Source: Naasia sp. (GTDB lineage: Bacteria > Actinomycetota > Actinomycetes > Actinomycetales > Microbacteriaceae). Taken from it: a DNA stretch of 58,676 bases. Within the stretch, counting starts at the first letter, position 1; every line of letters begins with the position of its first letter. Shown one piece after another: positions 34,310-42,943 of this stretch. Below the pieces are notes generated by a model that made no database searches, was not told the DNA's origin, and saw only the letters and a program-made list of their open reading frames with translations. The position numbers were made by a program, and so were the translations under genes. The stretch is taken from NCBI GenBank assembly GCA_025463675.1, contig JAODAX010000092.1, forward strand, positions 1 to 58,676, written 5' to 3'.

Positions 34310-35626
34310 ATGAGCGACAACCAGTGGAAGTTCGAGACGCAGCAGGTCCACGCCGGCGCCTCCCCGGACCCGGTGACCAACGCCCGGGCCACCCCGATCT
34401 ACAAGACGACGTCCTACGTCTTCAACAGCGCCGACCACGCGCGAAACCTGTTCGCGCTTGCCGAGTTCGGCAACATCTACAGCCGCATCCAGAACCCGAC
34501 GCAGGCGGTCGTCGAGGACCGCATCGCGGCTCTCGAGGGCGGCACGGCGGCGCTCCTGGTCGCCTCCGGCCAGGCGGCGGAGACGTACGCGGTGCTGAAC
34601 ATCGCCCAGGCGGGTGACCACATCGTCTCGTCCAGCTCCATCTACGGGGGCACCTACAACCTCTTCAAGTACACGCTCGCGAAGCTCGGCATCGAGACCA
34701 CGTTCGTGGAGAACCAGGACGACGCCGACGAGTGGCGCCGCGCGGTCCGCCCGAACACCAAGCTGTTCTTCGCGGAGACGATCGGCAACCCGCAGATCAA
34801 CATCCTCGACATCTCGCTGGTGGCCGACGCCGCGCACGAGGCGGGGGTGCCGCTCATCGTCGACAACACGATCGCGACGCCGTACCTGATCCGCCCGTTC
34901 GAGCACGGCGCCGACATCGTGGTGCACTCGGCCACCAAGTTCCTCGGCGGCCACGGCATCGTCATCGGCGGCGCAATCGTCGACGGCGGCACGTTCGAGT
35001 GGTCGAAGAACGTCGAGAAGTTCCCGGGCCTGACCGAGCCGGACCCGTCATACCACGGCGCCAGCTACACGGCCGCTGTCGGCGACCCGCTCGCCTACAT
35101 CATCAAGGCCCGCGTGCAGCTGCTGCGCGACCTGGGTGCCGCCATCTCGGCGGACAGCGCGTTCTCGCTGCTGCAGGGCATCGAGACCCTGTCGCTGCGC
35201 ATCGAGCGGCACGTGCAAAACGCGCAGGATGTCGCGGAGTGGCTGGAGAACCACCCGGACGTCGCCACCGTGCACTACTCGGGTCTGCCTTCCAGCCCCT
35301 GGTACGCGGCCGCGAACAAGTACGCCCCGAGGGGCGTCGGCGCGGTGGTGTCCTTCGAGCTGAAAGGCGGCGTTGACGCCGGCCGCCGGTTCGTGGAAAG
35401 TCTGACGCTGTTCAGCCACCTCGCCAACATCGGCGACGTCCGCTCGCTCGTCATCCACCCGGCGTCGACCACGCACTCGCAGCTCACTCCCGAGCAGCAA
35501 CTCACGGCCGGCGTCACGCCGGGCCTCGTGCGCCTGTCGGTCGGCATCGAGAACGTCGACGACCTGAAGGCCGACCTCGAGTCCGGCCTGAAGGCCGCGC
35601 GCGCCCTCTCCTCCGTCGAGCTGTAG
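34310..35626 (+). CDS. metY: O-acetylhomoserine sulfhydrylase (O-acetylhomoserine aminocarboxypropyltransferase)
   Basis: Makes homocysteine from O-acetylhomoserine and sulfide. 438 aa Cys/Met-metabolism PLP family. QQVHAG.. and YKTTSYVFN at the N-terminus, YSRIQNPTQ, and the PLP lysine in VVHSATKFLGGHG. C-terminal RLSVGIENVDDL is diagnostic of the family. It precedes metX by 141 bp with a strong terminator between them, so metX has its own promoter. Confidence 0.96.
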   Translation: MSDNQWKFETQQVHAGASPDPVTNARATPIYKTTSYVFNSADHARNLFALAEFGNIYSRIQNPTQAVVEDRIAALEGGTAALLVASGQAAETYAVLNIAQAGDHIVSSSSIYGGTYNLFKYTLAKLGIETTFVENQDDADEWRRAVRPNTKLFFAETIGNPQINILDISLVADAAHEAGVPLIVDNTIATPYLIRPFEHGADIVVHSATKFLGGHGIVIGGAIVDGGTFEWSKNVEKFPGLTEPDPSYHGASYTAAVGDPLAYIIKARVQLLRDLGAAISADSAFSLLQGIETLSLRIERHVQNAQDVAEWLENHPDVATVHYSGLPSSPWYAAANKYAPRGVGAVVSFELKGGVDAGRRFVESLTLFSHLANIGDVRSLVIHPASTTHSQLTPEQQLTAGVTPGLVRLSVGIENVDDLKADLESGLKAARALSSVEL

Positions 35627-35648
35627 AGCACCCGTCTCAGCGGATCCG

Positions 35649-35697
35649 GGCCGGTCGGCCGTCCCCCCACGGGAGGCGGCCGGCCGGCCTTCCTGTT
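35649..35697 (+). terminator. Terminator after metY
   Basis: GGCCGGTCGGCCG (35649-35661) pairs with CGGCCGGCCGGCC (35677-35689), 13 bp with one G-T wobble, followed by the T-rich TTCCTGTT. Confidence 0.85.
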
Positions 35698-35767
35698 CCC
35701 GGGAATGCCGGCGCGTCCGCGTAACATCCGGTTCCGCCCAGGCGCGGTCCGGGATACTGGGCGAGGC

Positions 35768-36985
35768 ATGGACTGGCAGACTCCCGAGGACGCGGTCCCC
35801 TCCGCGATCGTGACGGAGGCGGATCAGCGCGCCGTGCTGGGCAAACCGCCCGCGACGGGCGCCTGGCGGGAAGGCGATCCGCCGGCCGGCCGCCGCTTCG
35901 CCGCCGTCGGCGAAGTCCCCCTCGAGCGCGGCGGCAGCATCGCCGGCGTGCGCATCGCCTACGAGACGTTCGGCACGCTCGCGCCGGACCGCTCCAACGC
36001 GGTCCTCGTGCTGCACGCCCTCACCGGCGACGCTCACCTCACGGGTCCCGCCGGGCCGGGACAGCCGACCGGCGGCTGGTGGCCGGGCATCGTCGGCCCC
36101 GGCCTGGCCCTCGACACCGACCGCTGGTTCGTGGTCGCCCCCAACATGCTCGGCGGCTGCCAGGGCAGCACCGGACCGGCCTCACTCGCCCCTGACAGGG
36201 GCGAGTGGGCGGCGCGCTTCCCCTACCTCACCATCCGCGACCAGGTCGAGGCGCAGCGCCTCTTCTCCGACGTGCTCGGCATCGACCGCTGGGCTGCGGT
36301 CATCGGCGGGTCGATGGGCGGCATGCAGGCCCTGGAGTGGGGCATCACCTTCCCCGAACGCGTGGCCCGGCTCGGTCTCCTCGCCGCGCCGCCGGTGGCG
36401 ACCGCCGACCAGATCGCGCTCAACTCTGTGCAGCTCGAGGCGATCCGGATGGACCCGAAGTTCCGGGGCGGCGCCTACTACGGCGCCGCCATCGGGGGCG
36501 GCCCGCACCGCGGCCTGGCACTCGCGCGGCGGATGGCCCTGCTCAACTACCGCAGCCCGGACGAACTGAACGCCCGCTTCGAGCGGGGCTGGCAGTCTCC
36601 GCTCGACCCGCTCGGCGAGGGCGGCCGGTTCGCGGTCGAGTCGTATCTCGACTTCCACGGCAACAAGTTCACCCGCCGCTTCGACGCGAACAGCTACATC
36701 CGCCTTGTCGAGGCGATGAGCTCGCACGATGTGGGGCGCGGCCGGGGCGGCGTCGAGGCGGCGCTCGCCCGCGTCACCTGCCCGACCCTGGTGCTCGGCA
36801 TCGACAGCGACCGACTGTTCCCCCTCGACGGGCAGGAGCGGATCGCGCGGGGCGCCCCCGGCGCGCTCGACGGCCCGCAGCCGGTCGTCCTGGCGTCCGC
36901 GTACGGCCACGACGGCTTCCTCATCGAGAACGAGAGGGTCGGCGCCGAGCTCGCCCGGCTGCTCGCCGTCGACGTCAGAAGTTGA
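35768..36985 (+). CDS. metX: Homoserine O-acetyltransferase
   Basis: Acetylates homoserine with acetyl-CoA, supplying MetY. 405 aa alpha/beta-hydrolase. Nucleophile Ser in IGGSMGGMQALEW, Asp in GIDSDRLFP and His in SAYGHDGFLIE; LVLHALTGDAH and NMLGGCQGSTGP are family motifs. ATG 35768 with GATACT 9 nt upstream and GGCGAGG as a possible ribosome site; an in-frame ATG 63 nt earlier is less likely. Its end overlaps a convergent small membrane protein gene by 11 bp. Confidence 0.95.
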   Translation: MDWQTPEDAVPSAIVTEADQRAVLGKPPATGAWREGDPPAGRRFAAVGEVPLERGGSIAGVRIAYETFGTLAPDRSNAVLVLHALTGDAHLTGPAGPGQPTGGWWPGIVGPGLALDTDRWFVVAPNMLGGCQGSTGPASLAPDRGEWAARFPYLTIRDQVEAQRLFSDVLGIDRWAAVIGGSMGGMQALEWGITFPERVARLGLLAAPPVATADQIALNSVQLEAIRMDPKFRGGAYYGAAIGGGPHRGLALARRMALLNYRSPDELNARFERGWQSPLDPLGEGGRFAVESYLDFHGNKFTRRFDANSYIRLVEAMSSHDVGRGRGGVEAALARVTCPTLVLGIDSDRLFPLDGQERIARGAPGALDGPQPVVLASAYGHDGFLIENERVGAELARLLAVDVRS

Positions 36986-37172
36986 GGTAGTGCCGGTCGT
37001 TCAGCGGGTCGCGACGCTCGTCGCGGATCAGCCGGGCGGTGCCGATCAGCGCGCCCGCACCCAGCAGGCCGACCAGCGAGAGGCCGATCAGCACGGCGTT
37101 CCCGATGGGGGTCTCGGCGAGGATCGTGCCCCCGAGATTGCGCGCGAGCAGCGCCGTCGTCGCCATATCCAT
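36975..37172 (-). CDS. Small single-pass membrane protein
   Basis: 65 aa (MDMATTALLARNLGG...). One hydrophobic segment at ~27-47 (GNAVLIGLSLVGLLGAGALIG) followed by a basic, polar tail ending RDPLNDRHYLNF. ATG 37172 has GGAGGG directly upstream; an in-frame GTG four codons earlier is the alternative. Convergent with metX, overlapping its last 11 bp. Function unknown. Confidence 0.7.
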   Translation of the reverse strand: MDMATTALLARNLGGTILAETPIGNAVLIGLSLVGLLGAGALIGTARLIRDERRDPLNDRHYLNF

Positions 37173-37309
37173 CGGTCCCTCCACTGCCCATCCGTGGGCG
37201 TCCGTTCAGGCTAGGGGCGCGAGGTTGAGCCCATCGCACGCACCCCGTCCCCAATCCGGGGGGACAAGCGGGGGCGTTTCTCCCTAGAGTGGGTTCCCGA
37301 GGTGTTCTC

Positions 37310-37981
37310 ATGCCTGCAGTGACCGCGAACAACCGACGGCTCCAGCGCGTCCGGGTCGCCATCGTCGACGACCATCGGCTCGTCCTCGACGGCCTGGAAG
37401 CGCGGCTCGGTGCGCCCCGCACGGGGTTGCAGGTGGCCGCCGCAGTCGAGAGCTGGGGGCAGCTGCTCTCCCACCCGTCCTTCCCGGTGGACGTCGTGAT
37501 CCTCGATCTCAACCTCGAGGACAACATCCCCGTCTCCACCAAGCTGCGTGCGCTGACGGCCGCCGGCAGCACGACCGTCGTCATCTCCCGGCACGCCGAC
37601 TCCGGATCCATCTACGGCGCCATCCAGGCCGGCGCCGCCGCGTTCGTCGGCAAGACCGAGTCCGCGGATGCCCTCATCGCCACCGTGCATGCCGCGGCCG
37701 AGGGTCGCGCCGAGTACAGCGATGCGGTCCGCCGCGCCCTCGACGACTTCGAGAGCTCGGGCGAGCCGAACCTGGGCAAGCAGGAGCATCGGGCACTGGT
37801 GCTCTACGCGTCCGGGCGCAGCATCAAGGAGGTCGCCAGCGAGATGACGACCACCGAGGAGACGATCAAGTCGTACATCAAGCGGGCCCGCCGGAAGTAC
37901 CGGATCATCGGCGTCGACCTGGGTACGAAGGTGCTGCTGCGCCGGCACGCGATCCGCGAAGGGTGGATCACCCCGGAGTAG
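37310..37981 (+). CDS. Response regulator, NarL/LuxR-like (first of a paralogous pair)
   Basis: 223 aa. Receiver domain with the acidic pair VDDH at ~20-22 and phospho-acceptor Asp66 (VILDLNLEDN); the Lys is in FVGKTES. C-terminal HTH (EVASEMTTTEETIKSYIKRARRKY) binds DNA. ATG 37310 has GAGGTG 7 nt upstream. It closely resembles the second regulator at 40772 (shared ASWxxLL.HPxFPVDVV and GTKVxLRRxAI segments). A histidine kinase and a membrane protein lie between them. Confidence 0.92.
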   Translation: MPAVTANNRRLQRVRVAIVDDHRLVLDGLEARLGAPRTGLQVAAAVESWGQLLSHPSFPVDVVILDLNLEDNIPVSTKLRALTAAGSTTVVISRHADSGSIYGAIQAGAAAFVGKTESADALIATVHAAAEGRAEYSDAVRRALDDFESSGEPNLGKQEHRALVLYASGRSIKEVASEMTTTEETIKSYIKRARRKYRIIGVDLGTKVLLRRHAIREGWITPE

Positions 37982-38292
37982 CGGGGCTCCCGTTGTCGAC
38001 GCCGCGGGGTCCGCGGTCGAACCCGCTGCGCCGGCGACGGGGCGCCGCCGAGAGACGGCGCCCCGCGATTCCCCATTCGGCGTGTGTCAGTCGCTCCCCC
38101 CGGGCCGCGACCGCCCTTCGAGCTTATGCGCTCCCGATCCGGAGTGGCTCCGCGGATCCGGTGTCGGCGGGTGCGAGCATGCTGTCCGCCGGACACCCGA
38201 AGCGTCCGGCACCCCGGCCCCGGCCGGTGCACGGAGTCCCCGGTATCAGGCTCCCCGAGACCCCCTCCCTCACCCCGCCGAAGCAGGAGCCC
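37982..38292 (+). other. 311-bp intergenic region between regulator 1 and the kinase
   Basis: No gene is supported. A 9-bp hairpin GGGGCGCCG/CGGCGCCCC (38039-38064) is a terminator candidate after the regulator. A second imperfect hairpin GTGTCGGCGG/CCGCCGGACAC spans 38161-38196 and would lie in the kinase leader. AGGAGC precedes the kinase ATG. Confidence 0.6.
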
Positions 38293-39495
38293 ATGGAACG
38301 CATCGTCCGAGAACGAGACCGGCTGGTGCAGCGCAGCGCGCGCCTCATCGGCCTCTCCGGCGCCGCCGTCGCCCTCCTCTGCCTCGCGGCCCCCGGCAGC
38401 GTCGCCCCGGCGACCCTCGTCCTCCTGGTGCCGCTGTTCGCGGGCTTCGGCTTGTTCCTGGACCGGATGGGCCGATCGCGCAGCCTGCTCTGGCCCGCCG
38501 CCGCGGCGGCGGCGGGCGCGCTGGTGCTGCTCGTCGTCCAGCTCGCCAACACCGGCGCTCTGCTGGCCCTCACCGGGGTCGCCGCCTCGCCGACCGGACT
38601 GTCGCCGGGGGCGGAGAGCGCGACGCGCGTGCTGGTCGGCTGGGCCATCCCGAGCGTCGCCGTCGTCCTCACCATCTCGCTCGGCCGGATGATCGTCCTG
38701 GGCGCCGCTTTCGTCGTGAGTCTCGTGTCGCTGCTGATCGTGATGGCGGGCCGCCCCGGGCTGCCGCTCGCGGTCGTCGTCCTGCTCGCCGGCTGGGCGA
38801 TCGCGGTCGTCATCGGCACCTGGCTGAACGCGGGCGTCGTCCGCGCCGCCCGGCGGATCTCGAACATCGGCCGCGCACACCGCGCGGAACGGCAGGCGAG
38901 CGAGACGGAGGCGCAGCGCCGGCAGGGCGCCCGCCTGCTGCACGACACCGTGCTCGCCACCCTCACCCTGCTCGCCCATTCCGGCGTCGGGGTCAGCGCG
39001 AGCGCGCTCGCCCAGCAGGCCGGCGACGACGCCCGCCTGCTCCGCCAGCTGCGCCTCGGCTCCACCCCCGCGCCCGCGTTCAGCGGCGAGTACGCCCTGC
39101 AGCCCACGAACGAGAGCGTGCTGGGCAACACCCTCGAGAACGTGAAGCAGCGCTTCGGCCGGATGGGCCTGACCGTCAGCTGGCACGGCACCGGCCAGGT
39201 GCTGCTGCCGAGCGACGTGCTCGACGCGTTCCTCGGCTCGCTCGCGGAATGCCTCGAGAACGTGCGCCGGCACTCCGGCGTGGACGAGGCGCACGTGACG
39301 ATCACCGACGACGACACGACGATCCGTGCGATGGTGACGGACAACGGCGTCGGCTTCGACGTGGGCTCCATCGAGGAGGGCCGCCTCGGCTTCAAGGAAT
39401 CGGTGCTCGCCCGGCTGCGGGAGGTTGGCGGCAACGCCCGCGTCTTCTCGGCGCAGGGCTCGGGAACCACGGTGGTGCTGGAGGTGCCGCGATGA
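38293..39495 (+). CDS. Sensor histidine kinase (NarL/DesK type)
   Basis: 400 aa. About six membrane segments between residues 17 and 178, so sensing is probably in or at the membrane. HisKA_3-type phospho-acceptor His217 in LLHDTVLATL; HATPase N-box ECLENVRRHSG (319-329), G1 box DNGVGFD (350-356) and G2 QGSGTTV. It should phosphorylate one or both flanking regulators. Stop overlaps the next gene by 4 nt. Confidence 0.9.
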   Translation: MERIVRERDRLVQRSARLIGLSGAAVALLCLAAPGSVAPATLVLLVPLFAGFGLFLDRMGRSRSLLWPAAAAAAGALVLLVVQLANTGALLALTGVAASPTGLSPGAESATRVLVGWAIPSVAVVLTISLGRMIVLGAAFVVSLVSLLIVMAGRPGLPLAVVVLLAGWAIAVVIGTWLNAGVVRAARRISNIGRAHRAERQASETEAQRRQGARLLHDTVLATLTLLAHSGVGVSASALAQQAGDDARLLRQLRLGSTPAPAFSGEYALQPTNESVLGNTLENVKQRFGRMGLTVSWHGTGQVLLPSDVLDAFLGSLAECLENVRRHSGVDEAHVTITDDDTTIRAMVTDNGVGFDVGSIEEGRLGFKESVLARLREVGGNARVFSAQGSGTTVVLEVPR

Positions 39496-40775
39496 CCTCG
39501 ATCTCCGATCTGCCGGTCTCGACCGTCGAGGAGAACACCCTCGGCGCCGTCCCGGGCACCCACCGCAAGCGCAACCTGCCGTCGCTGCGGCTGCCGTCGT
39601 TCGCGAGCTCCCGGATCATCGACGAGAACGCGGGCAGCCTCGGCGCCGGCTTCCTCGGCATCGGCGCGATGATCGTCTGCGTCATCGTCTCCGTGTACGA
39701 GCTGACCCGGTTCACCTTCCAGTGGTCGGAGTACCCGGTCCCGGTGGCCGCCGCCGTCGCCTGGCTGCTCTACGCCGCGCTGCTCGTCGGCGTCGGCGTC
39801 GTCATCCGCCGCAACGACGACCGCCTGCCGGACCGCATGTTCCTCACCTTCGTGTCCGGGCTCGGGGTGGTGATCCTGCTCGACCTGGTCGCCGTCTGGG
39901 GCGCCGGCGACGTCGCGGGTGACGTCACCGCCGGCATCGCCGCGGGCGTCGGGCTGCTCGCCGTGGTCGGCGTGCGCCCTACGCGGCAGATCTTCCTCGC
40001 CGCCGCCGGTGTCGGCGGCCTGCTGCTGCTCGCCGACATCTTCGACGGCAACGTGGACATCGAGCGCCTGGTGCCGTCGATCCTGATGCTCGCCCGCGCC
40101 ACCGCTCCCGCGCTGCTCGGTGCGCTCATCCTCCGCGCCTTCCGCCGGATGGTGAAGCTGGAACTCGACCGTGTGCTGGTGCAGAGCACCGTGTCCGCGC
40201 CGCGCTACGCGGTCGGCATGCTGGCCTCCGAGGAGCTCGCCCGGCTCGACCTTGCGGCCGAGCAGCTGCTTGAGGGCGTCGCGGGCGGACGCACCCCGCT
40301 GCCACTGTCACCGAAGGGCGCGCAGACCGCAGCGTCGCTGGCCACCGAGCTGCGTCTGCACCTCATCGAGGGTCGGCGGGAGACCTGGCTGTACCACGCG
40401 ATCAGCGAGTCCGAGCTGCTCGGCCCCACCGTCTCCCTGCGCGACCCCGGCAGCCTGGCGGGTCTCCTGGACCCGCGTCAACGAGACGGGCTGCTGTCGA
40501 CCATCTGGCTGCTCGTGAGCGACGACGTGCCGCGCGAGTCCGGCTCCCGGCGCACCGCCACGATCACTCTCGGCCCCGTCACCGCGCCGTCCACCGGGGT
40601 CGGGCGCAAGATCAGGATCCCGATCCTGATCGAAACCTTCGGCGTGGCGAGGGGCAAGGTCGACGCGGCCGCATGGGACGCTATCCGCAAGGTCGGCCGG
40701 CACACGGATTCGGTGAGGGACGGAAGCCTCTGCCTCGAAATCGAGTGCCTCGTCGACAGTCCCGCCGACTCATGA
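39492..40775 (+). CDS. Six-TM protein with a degenerate kinase-like cytoplasmic domain
   Basis: 427 aa. A polar N-terminus (1-50), about six membrane segments (51-70, 82-105, 116-137, 141-160, 166-182, 192-215) and a ~210-residue cytoplasmic part. The architecture mirrors the preceding kinase, and DPRQRDGLLSTIWLLVSDD aligns by position with the kinase N-box region, but there is no phospho-acceptor HD motif, no N-box Asn and no G boxes. It may be a pseudokinase or sensor partner; this is an inference from layout. Coupled to kinase and second regulator by ATGA overlaps. Confidence 0.8.
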   Translation: MTSISDLPVSTVEENTLGAVPGTHRKRNLPSLRLPSFASSRIIDENAGSLGAGFLGIGAMIVCVIVSVYELTRFTFQWSEYPVPVAAAVAWLLYAALLVGVGVVIRRNDDRLPDRMFLTFVSGLGVVILLDLVAVWGAGDVAGDVTAGIAAGVGLLAVVGVRPTRQIFLAAAGVGGLLLLADIFDGNVDIERLVPSILMLARATAPALLGALILRAFRRMVKLELDRVLVQSTVSAPRYAVGMLASEELARLDLAAEQLLEGVAGGRTPLPLSPKGAQTAASLATELRLHLIEGRRETWLYHAISESELLGPTVSLRDPGSLAGLLDPRQRDGLLSTIWLLVSDDVPRESGSRRTATITLGPVTAPSTGVGRKIRIPILIETFGVARGKVDAAAWDAIRKVGRHTDSVRDGSLCLEIECLVDSPADS

Positions 40776-41482
40776 CCAGCGTCTCACCCGAGGACGGAAC
40801 CGCCTCACAGCAGGAGAGAATCACAGTGATCGAACCCCGCCCCCCGATCCGACTTGCCCTCGTCGACGACCACAAGATGCTCCTCGGTGCCCTCACCGAG
40901 TGGATTCGCAACGCCGCGTCCGACATCGACATGGTCGCGGCCGTCGCCTCCTGGCCCGAGCTGCTCACGCATCCGCAGTTCCCGGTGGACGTGGTCCTGC
41001 TGGACCTCGACCTGAAGGACAACATCCCGATCTCGCTGAAACTGTCGACGCTGAAGACGACCGGCGTGAAGACGGTGCTCATGAGCACCTACTCGGAGCC
41101 GAACGTGGTCCGCGAGGCCCTGGCCGCGGGAGCCTTCGGCTACCTGGTGAAGAGCGAGGACGCGTCGATGATCGTCGACGCTCTCCGCGCCGCCTACCGG
41201 GGCGAGTCGTACATCTCCGCCGAGCTGGACCTCGCCCTGAACGCGGGCGACGTCGGCGGTGCGCCCAAGCTGAGCGCCCAGGAGCGCCGGGTGATGGCGC
41301 TCTACGGCGGCGGCGAGCCCGTGAAGACGGTCGCCTACGAGCTCGGGATCTCCGAGGAGACCGCCAAGAGCTATCTCAAGCGGATCCGCGAGAAGTACCG
41401 CGTCGCGGGCTTCGACGTGGGCACCAAGGTGGCCCTGCGTCGCCGCGCGATCCAGGACGGCATCCTCCTGCAGACCGACTGA
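40772..41482 (+). CDS. Response regulator, NarL/LuxR-like (second of a paralogous pair)
   Basis: 236 aa from ATG 40772, which forms ATGA with the preceding stop. An in-frame GTG at 40826 has AGGAG 9 nt upstream and gives an N-terminus more like regulator 1, so the true start is uncertain. Receiver with VDDH, Asp78 (VLLDLDLKDN) and Lys in LVKSED; HTH ELGISEETAKSYLKRIREKY. C-terminal GTKVALRRRAIQDG is shared with regulator 1. Followed by a strong terminator. Confidence 0.92.
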   Translation: MTSVSPEDGTASQQERITVIEPRPPIRLALVDDHKMLLGALTEWIRNAASDIDMVAAVASWPELLTHPQFPVDVVLLDLDLKDNIPISLKLSTLKTTGVKTVLMSTYSEPNVVREALAAGAFGYLVKSEDASMIVDALRAAYRGESYISAELDLALNAGDVGGAPKLSAQERRVMALYGGGEPVKTVAYELGISEETAKSYLKRIREKYRVAGFDVGTKVALRRRAIQDGILLQTD

Positions 41483-41497
41483 TCCCCCGAACGGTTC

Positions 41498-41538
41498 GAC
41501 GGCCCCGCGGCGCTCCGGCGTGCGGGGCCGTCGTTGTT
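41498..41538 (+). terminator. Terminator after the two-regulator signalling operon
   Basis: GACGGCCCCGC and GCGGGGCCGTC form a perfect 11-bp stem with a 13-nt loop, followed by GTTGTTG. Confidence 0.85.
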
Positions 41539-41553
41539 GCCGTTAGGCCGGAA

Positions 41554-41611
41554 CGCAACGTTCCCGCAGTTTCGCAACGGCGCGCGGTTGCGAGACTGCG
41601 GGAGGGTTGCG
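41554..41611. repeat. 58-bp palindromic element, copy A
   Basis: 25-nt arms around an 8-nt centre (GGCGCGCG). Left arm begins CGCAACGTTCCCGC; right arm ends GGGTTGCG. Arms differ at three positions. Arm position 17 is T on both sides, where copies B and C have A on both sides, a paired change. It lies between the terminator above and the MFS stop, ending 2 bp short of that stop. Confidence 0.88.
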
Positions 41612-41613
41612 AT

Positions 41614-42876
41614 TCAGGCGGGGCCGGCGAGCCCGAGCGCCGTGCGGCGGCTGCGGGCCTCGAGCCCGAAGCTGACGAGCGCGAGCAGCACGCCGGCGGC
41701 GCTCAGCACCAGGCCGACGGTGATGGGCGCGAGGTAGCCGAGGCCCGCGGCGACGACCGCTCCGCCGAGAGCGGCGCCGAGCGTGTTGCCGATGTTCAGC
41801 GCCGAGTGGTTGAGGGCCGCCGCGAGGGTCTGGCTGTTGCCCGCGACGTCGAGCAGGCGCACCTGGATGGCGATCGCTCCCCCGCCGACGGCCGCCCCGA
41901 GCAGCAGGCAGCAGGCGAAGAGCCCCAGCACGGTGGTGACGGTGCCGAGCAGCACGACGAGGGCGACGAGGATCCCGGCGAAGGCGGTCAGCAGCGCCCG
42001 CTTGGTGCCGCGGTCGGTGAACCAGCCGCCCGCGAAGTTGCCGGCCGTCATCCCGATGCCGAAGACGACGAGCAGCAGGGGGACGGCGACGAGCGGGAGC
42101 CCGGTGACGTCGGTGGCGATGGGCGAGATGTACGTGTAGACGGCGAAGAGGCCGCTGAAACCGATCGAGCCGATGCCGAACGCGAGCCACACCTGAGGCC
42201 GCCGGAACGCGCGCAGCTCGCTGCGGAGCGTGGCGCCCGGGTCACCGGGCTGGGCGGGCACCACCAGGGCGACGCACGCGAAGGTGATCGCGAAGATGGC
42301 GGCCACCGCGAGGTAGGCGACCCGCCAGCCGGCGTGCTGGCCGAGCCAGGTGATGGCCGGCACTCCGACGATGTTCGCGACGGTGAGCCCGCCGATCACG
42401 AGCGCCGCGCCCCGGCCGCGCTTGCCCGGCCCGAGCAGGGTGGCGGCGACGAGCGCGGCGACGCCGAAGTACGCGCCGTGCGGGAGGCCGGAGACGAATC
42501 GGGCGACGAGCACCGAGCCGAAGGTGGGCAGCAGCGCCGAGGAGACGGTCGCGGCGGTGATGACCGCGACGAGGACGAGCAGCAGGCGCTTCCGCGCGAA
42601 CCGAGCGGCGAACACCGCGATCGTCGGTGCGCCGACGACCACGCCCAGCGCGTAGGCGGCGATCAGCGCCCCCGCCTGGCCGTTGGCCTGCTCGGCGCTT
42701 CGCGCGTGGACGCCGGGGAGCAGATCGCGGGCGAGTTCCGGCAGGAGGCCCATGGCGACGAACTCGGTGCAGCCGATGCCGAAGCCGCCGAGGGCGAGCG
42801 CGAGCAGCGCGAGGCGGACGCGGGCGGCAGAGGACAACGGCAGGCTCCGAACGACGGGAAGGGTGATCGGCGCCAT
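41614..42876 (-). CDS. MFS transporter (AraJ/CmlA-like, DHA1)
   Basis: 420 aa with 12 predicted membrane segments. N-terminal GFGIGCTEFVAMGLLPELA matches the AraJ/PbuE-type DHA1 transporters; the loop motif is FARKRLLL. Substrate unknown (sugars, purines or drugs in relatives). ATG 42876 has GGGAGGCG upstream and TAGCCT further upstream. Converges on the signalling operon across palindromic element A. Confidence 0.9.
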   Translation of the reverse strand: MAPITLPVVRSLPLSSAARVRLALLALALGGFGIGCTEFVAMGLLPELARDLLPGVHARSAEQANGQAGALIAAYALGVVVGAPTIAVFAARFARKRLLLVLVAVITAATVSSALLPTFGSVLVARFVSGLPHGAYFGVAALVAATLLGPGKRGRGAALVIGGLTVANIVGVPAITWLGQHAGWRVAYLAVAAIFAITFACVALVVPAQPGDPGATLRSELRAFRRPQVWLAFGIGSIGFSGLFAVYTYISPIATDVTGLPLVAVPLLLVVFGIGMTAGNFAGGWFTDRGTKRALLTAFAGILVALVVLLGTVTTVLGLFACCLLLGAAVGGGAIAIQVRLLDVAGNSQTLAAALNHSALNIGNTLGAALGGAVVAAGLGYLAPITVGLVLSAAGVLLALVSFGLEARSRRTALGLAGPA

Positions 42877-42943
42877 CGCCTCCCGTCCAGGCTAGCCGCC
42901 GGGCGCTGCCACCACGCCGGCCCCGCTTCCGCCCCCGCCGGCG

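Noticed and set aside
38082-40775. A ~900-codon frame starting before the kinase and ending with the membrane protein
   Set aside because: Only the part from ATG 39492 is the membrane protein; upstream it is an out-of-phase shadow of the kinase.
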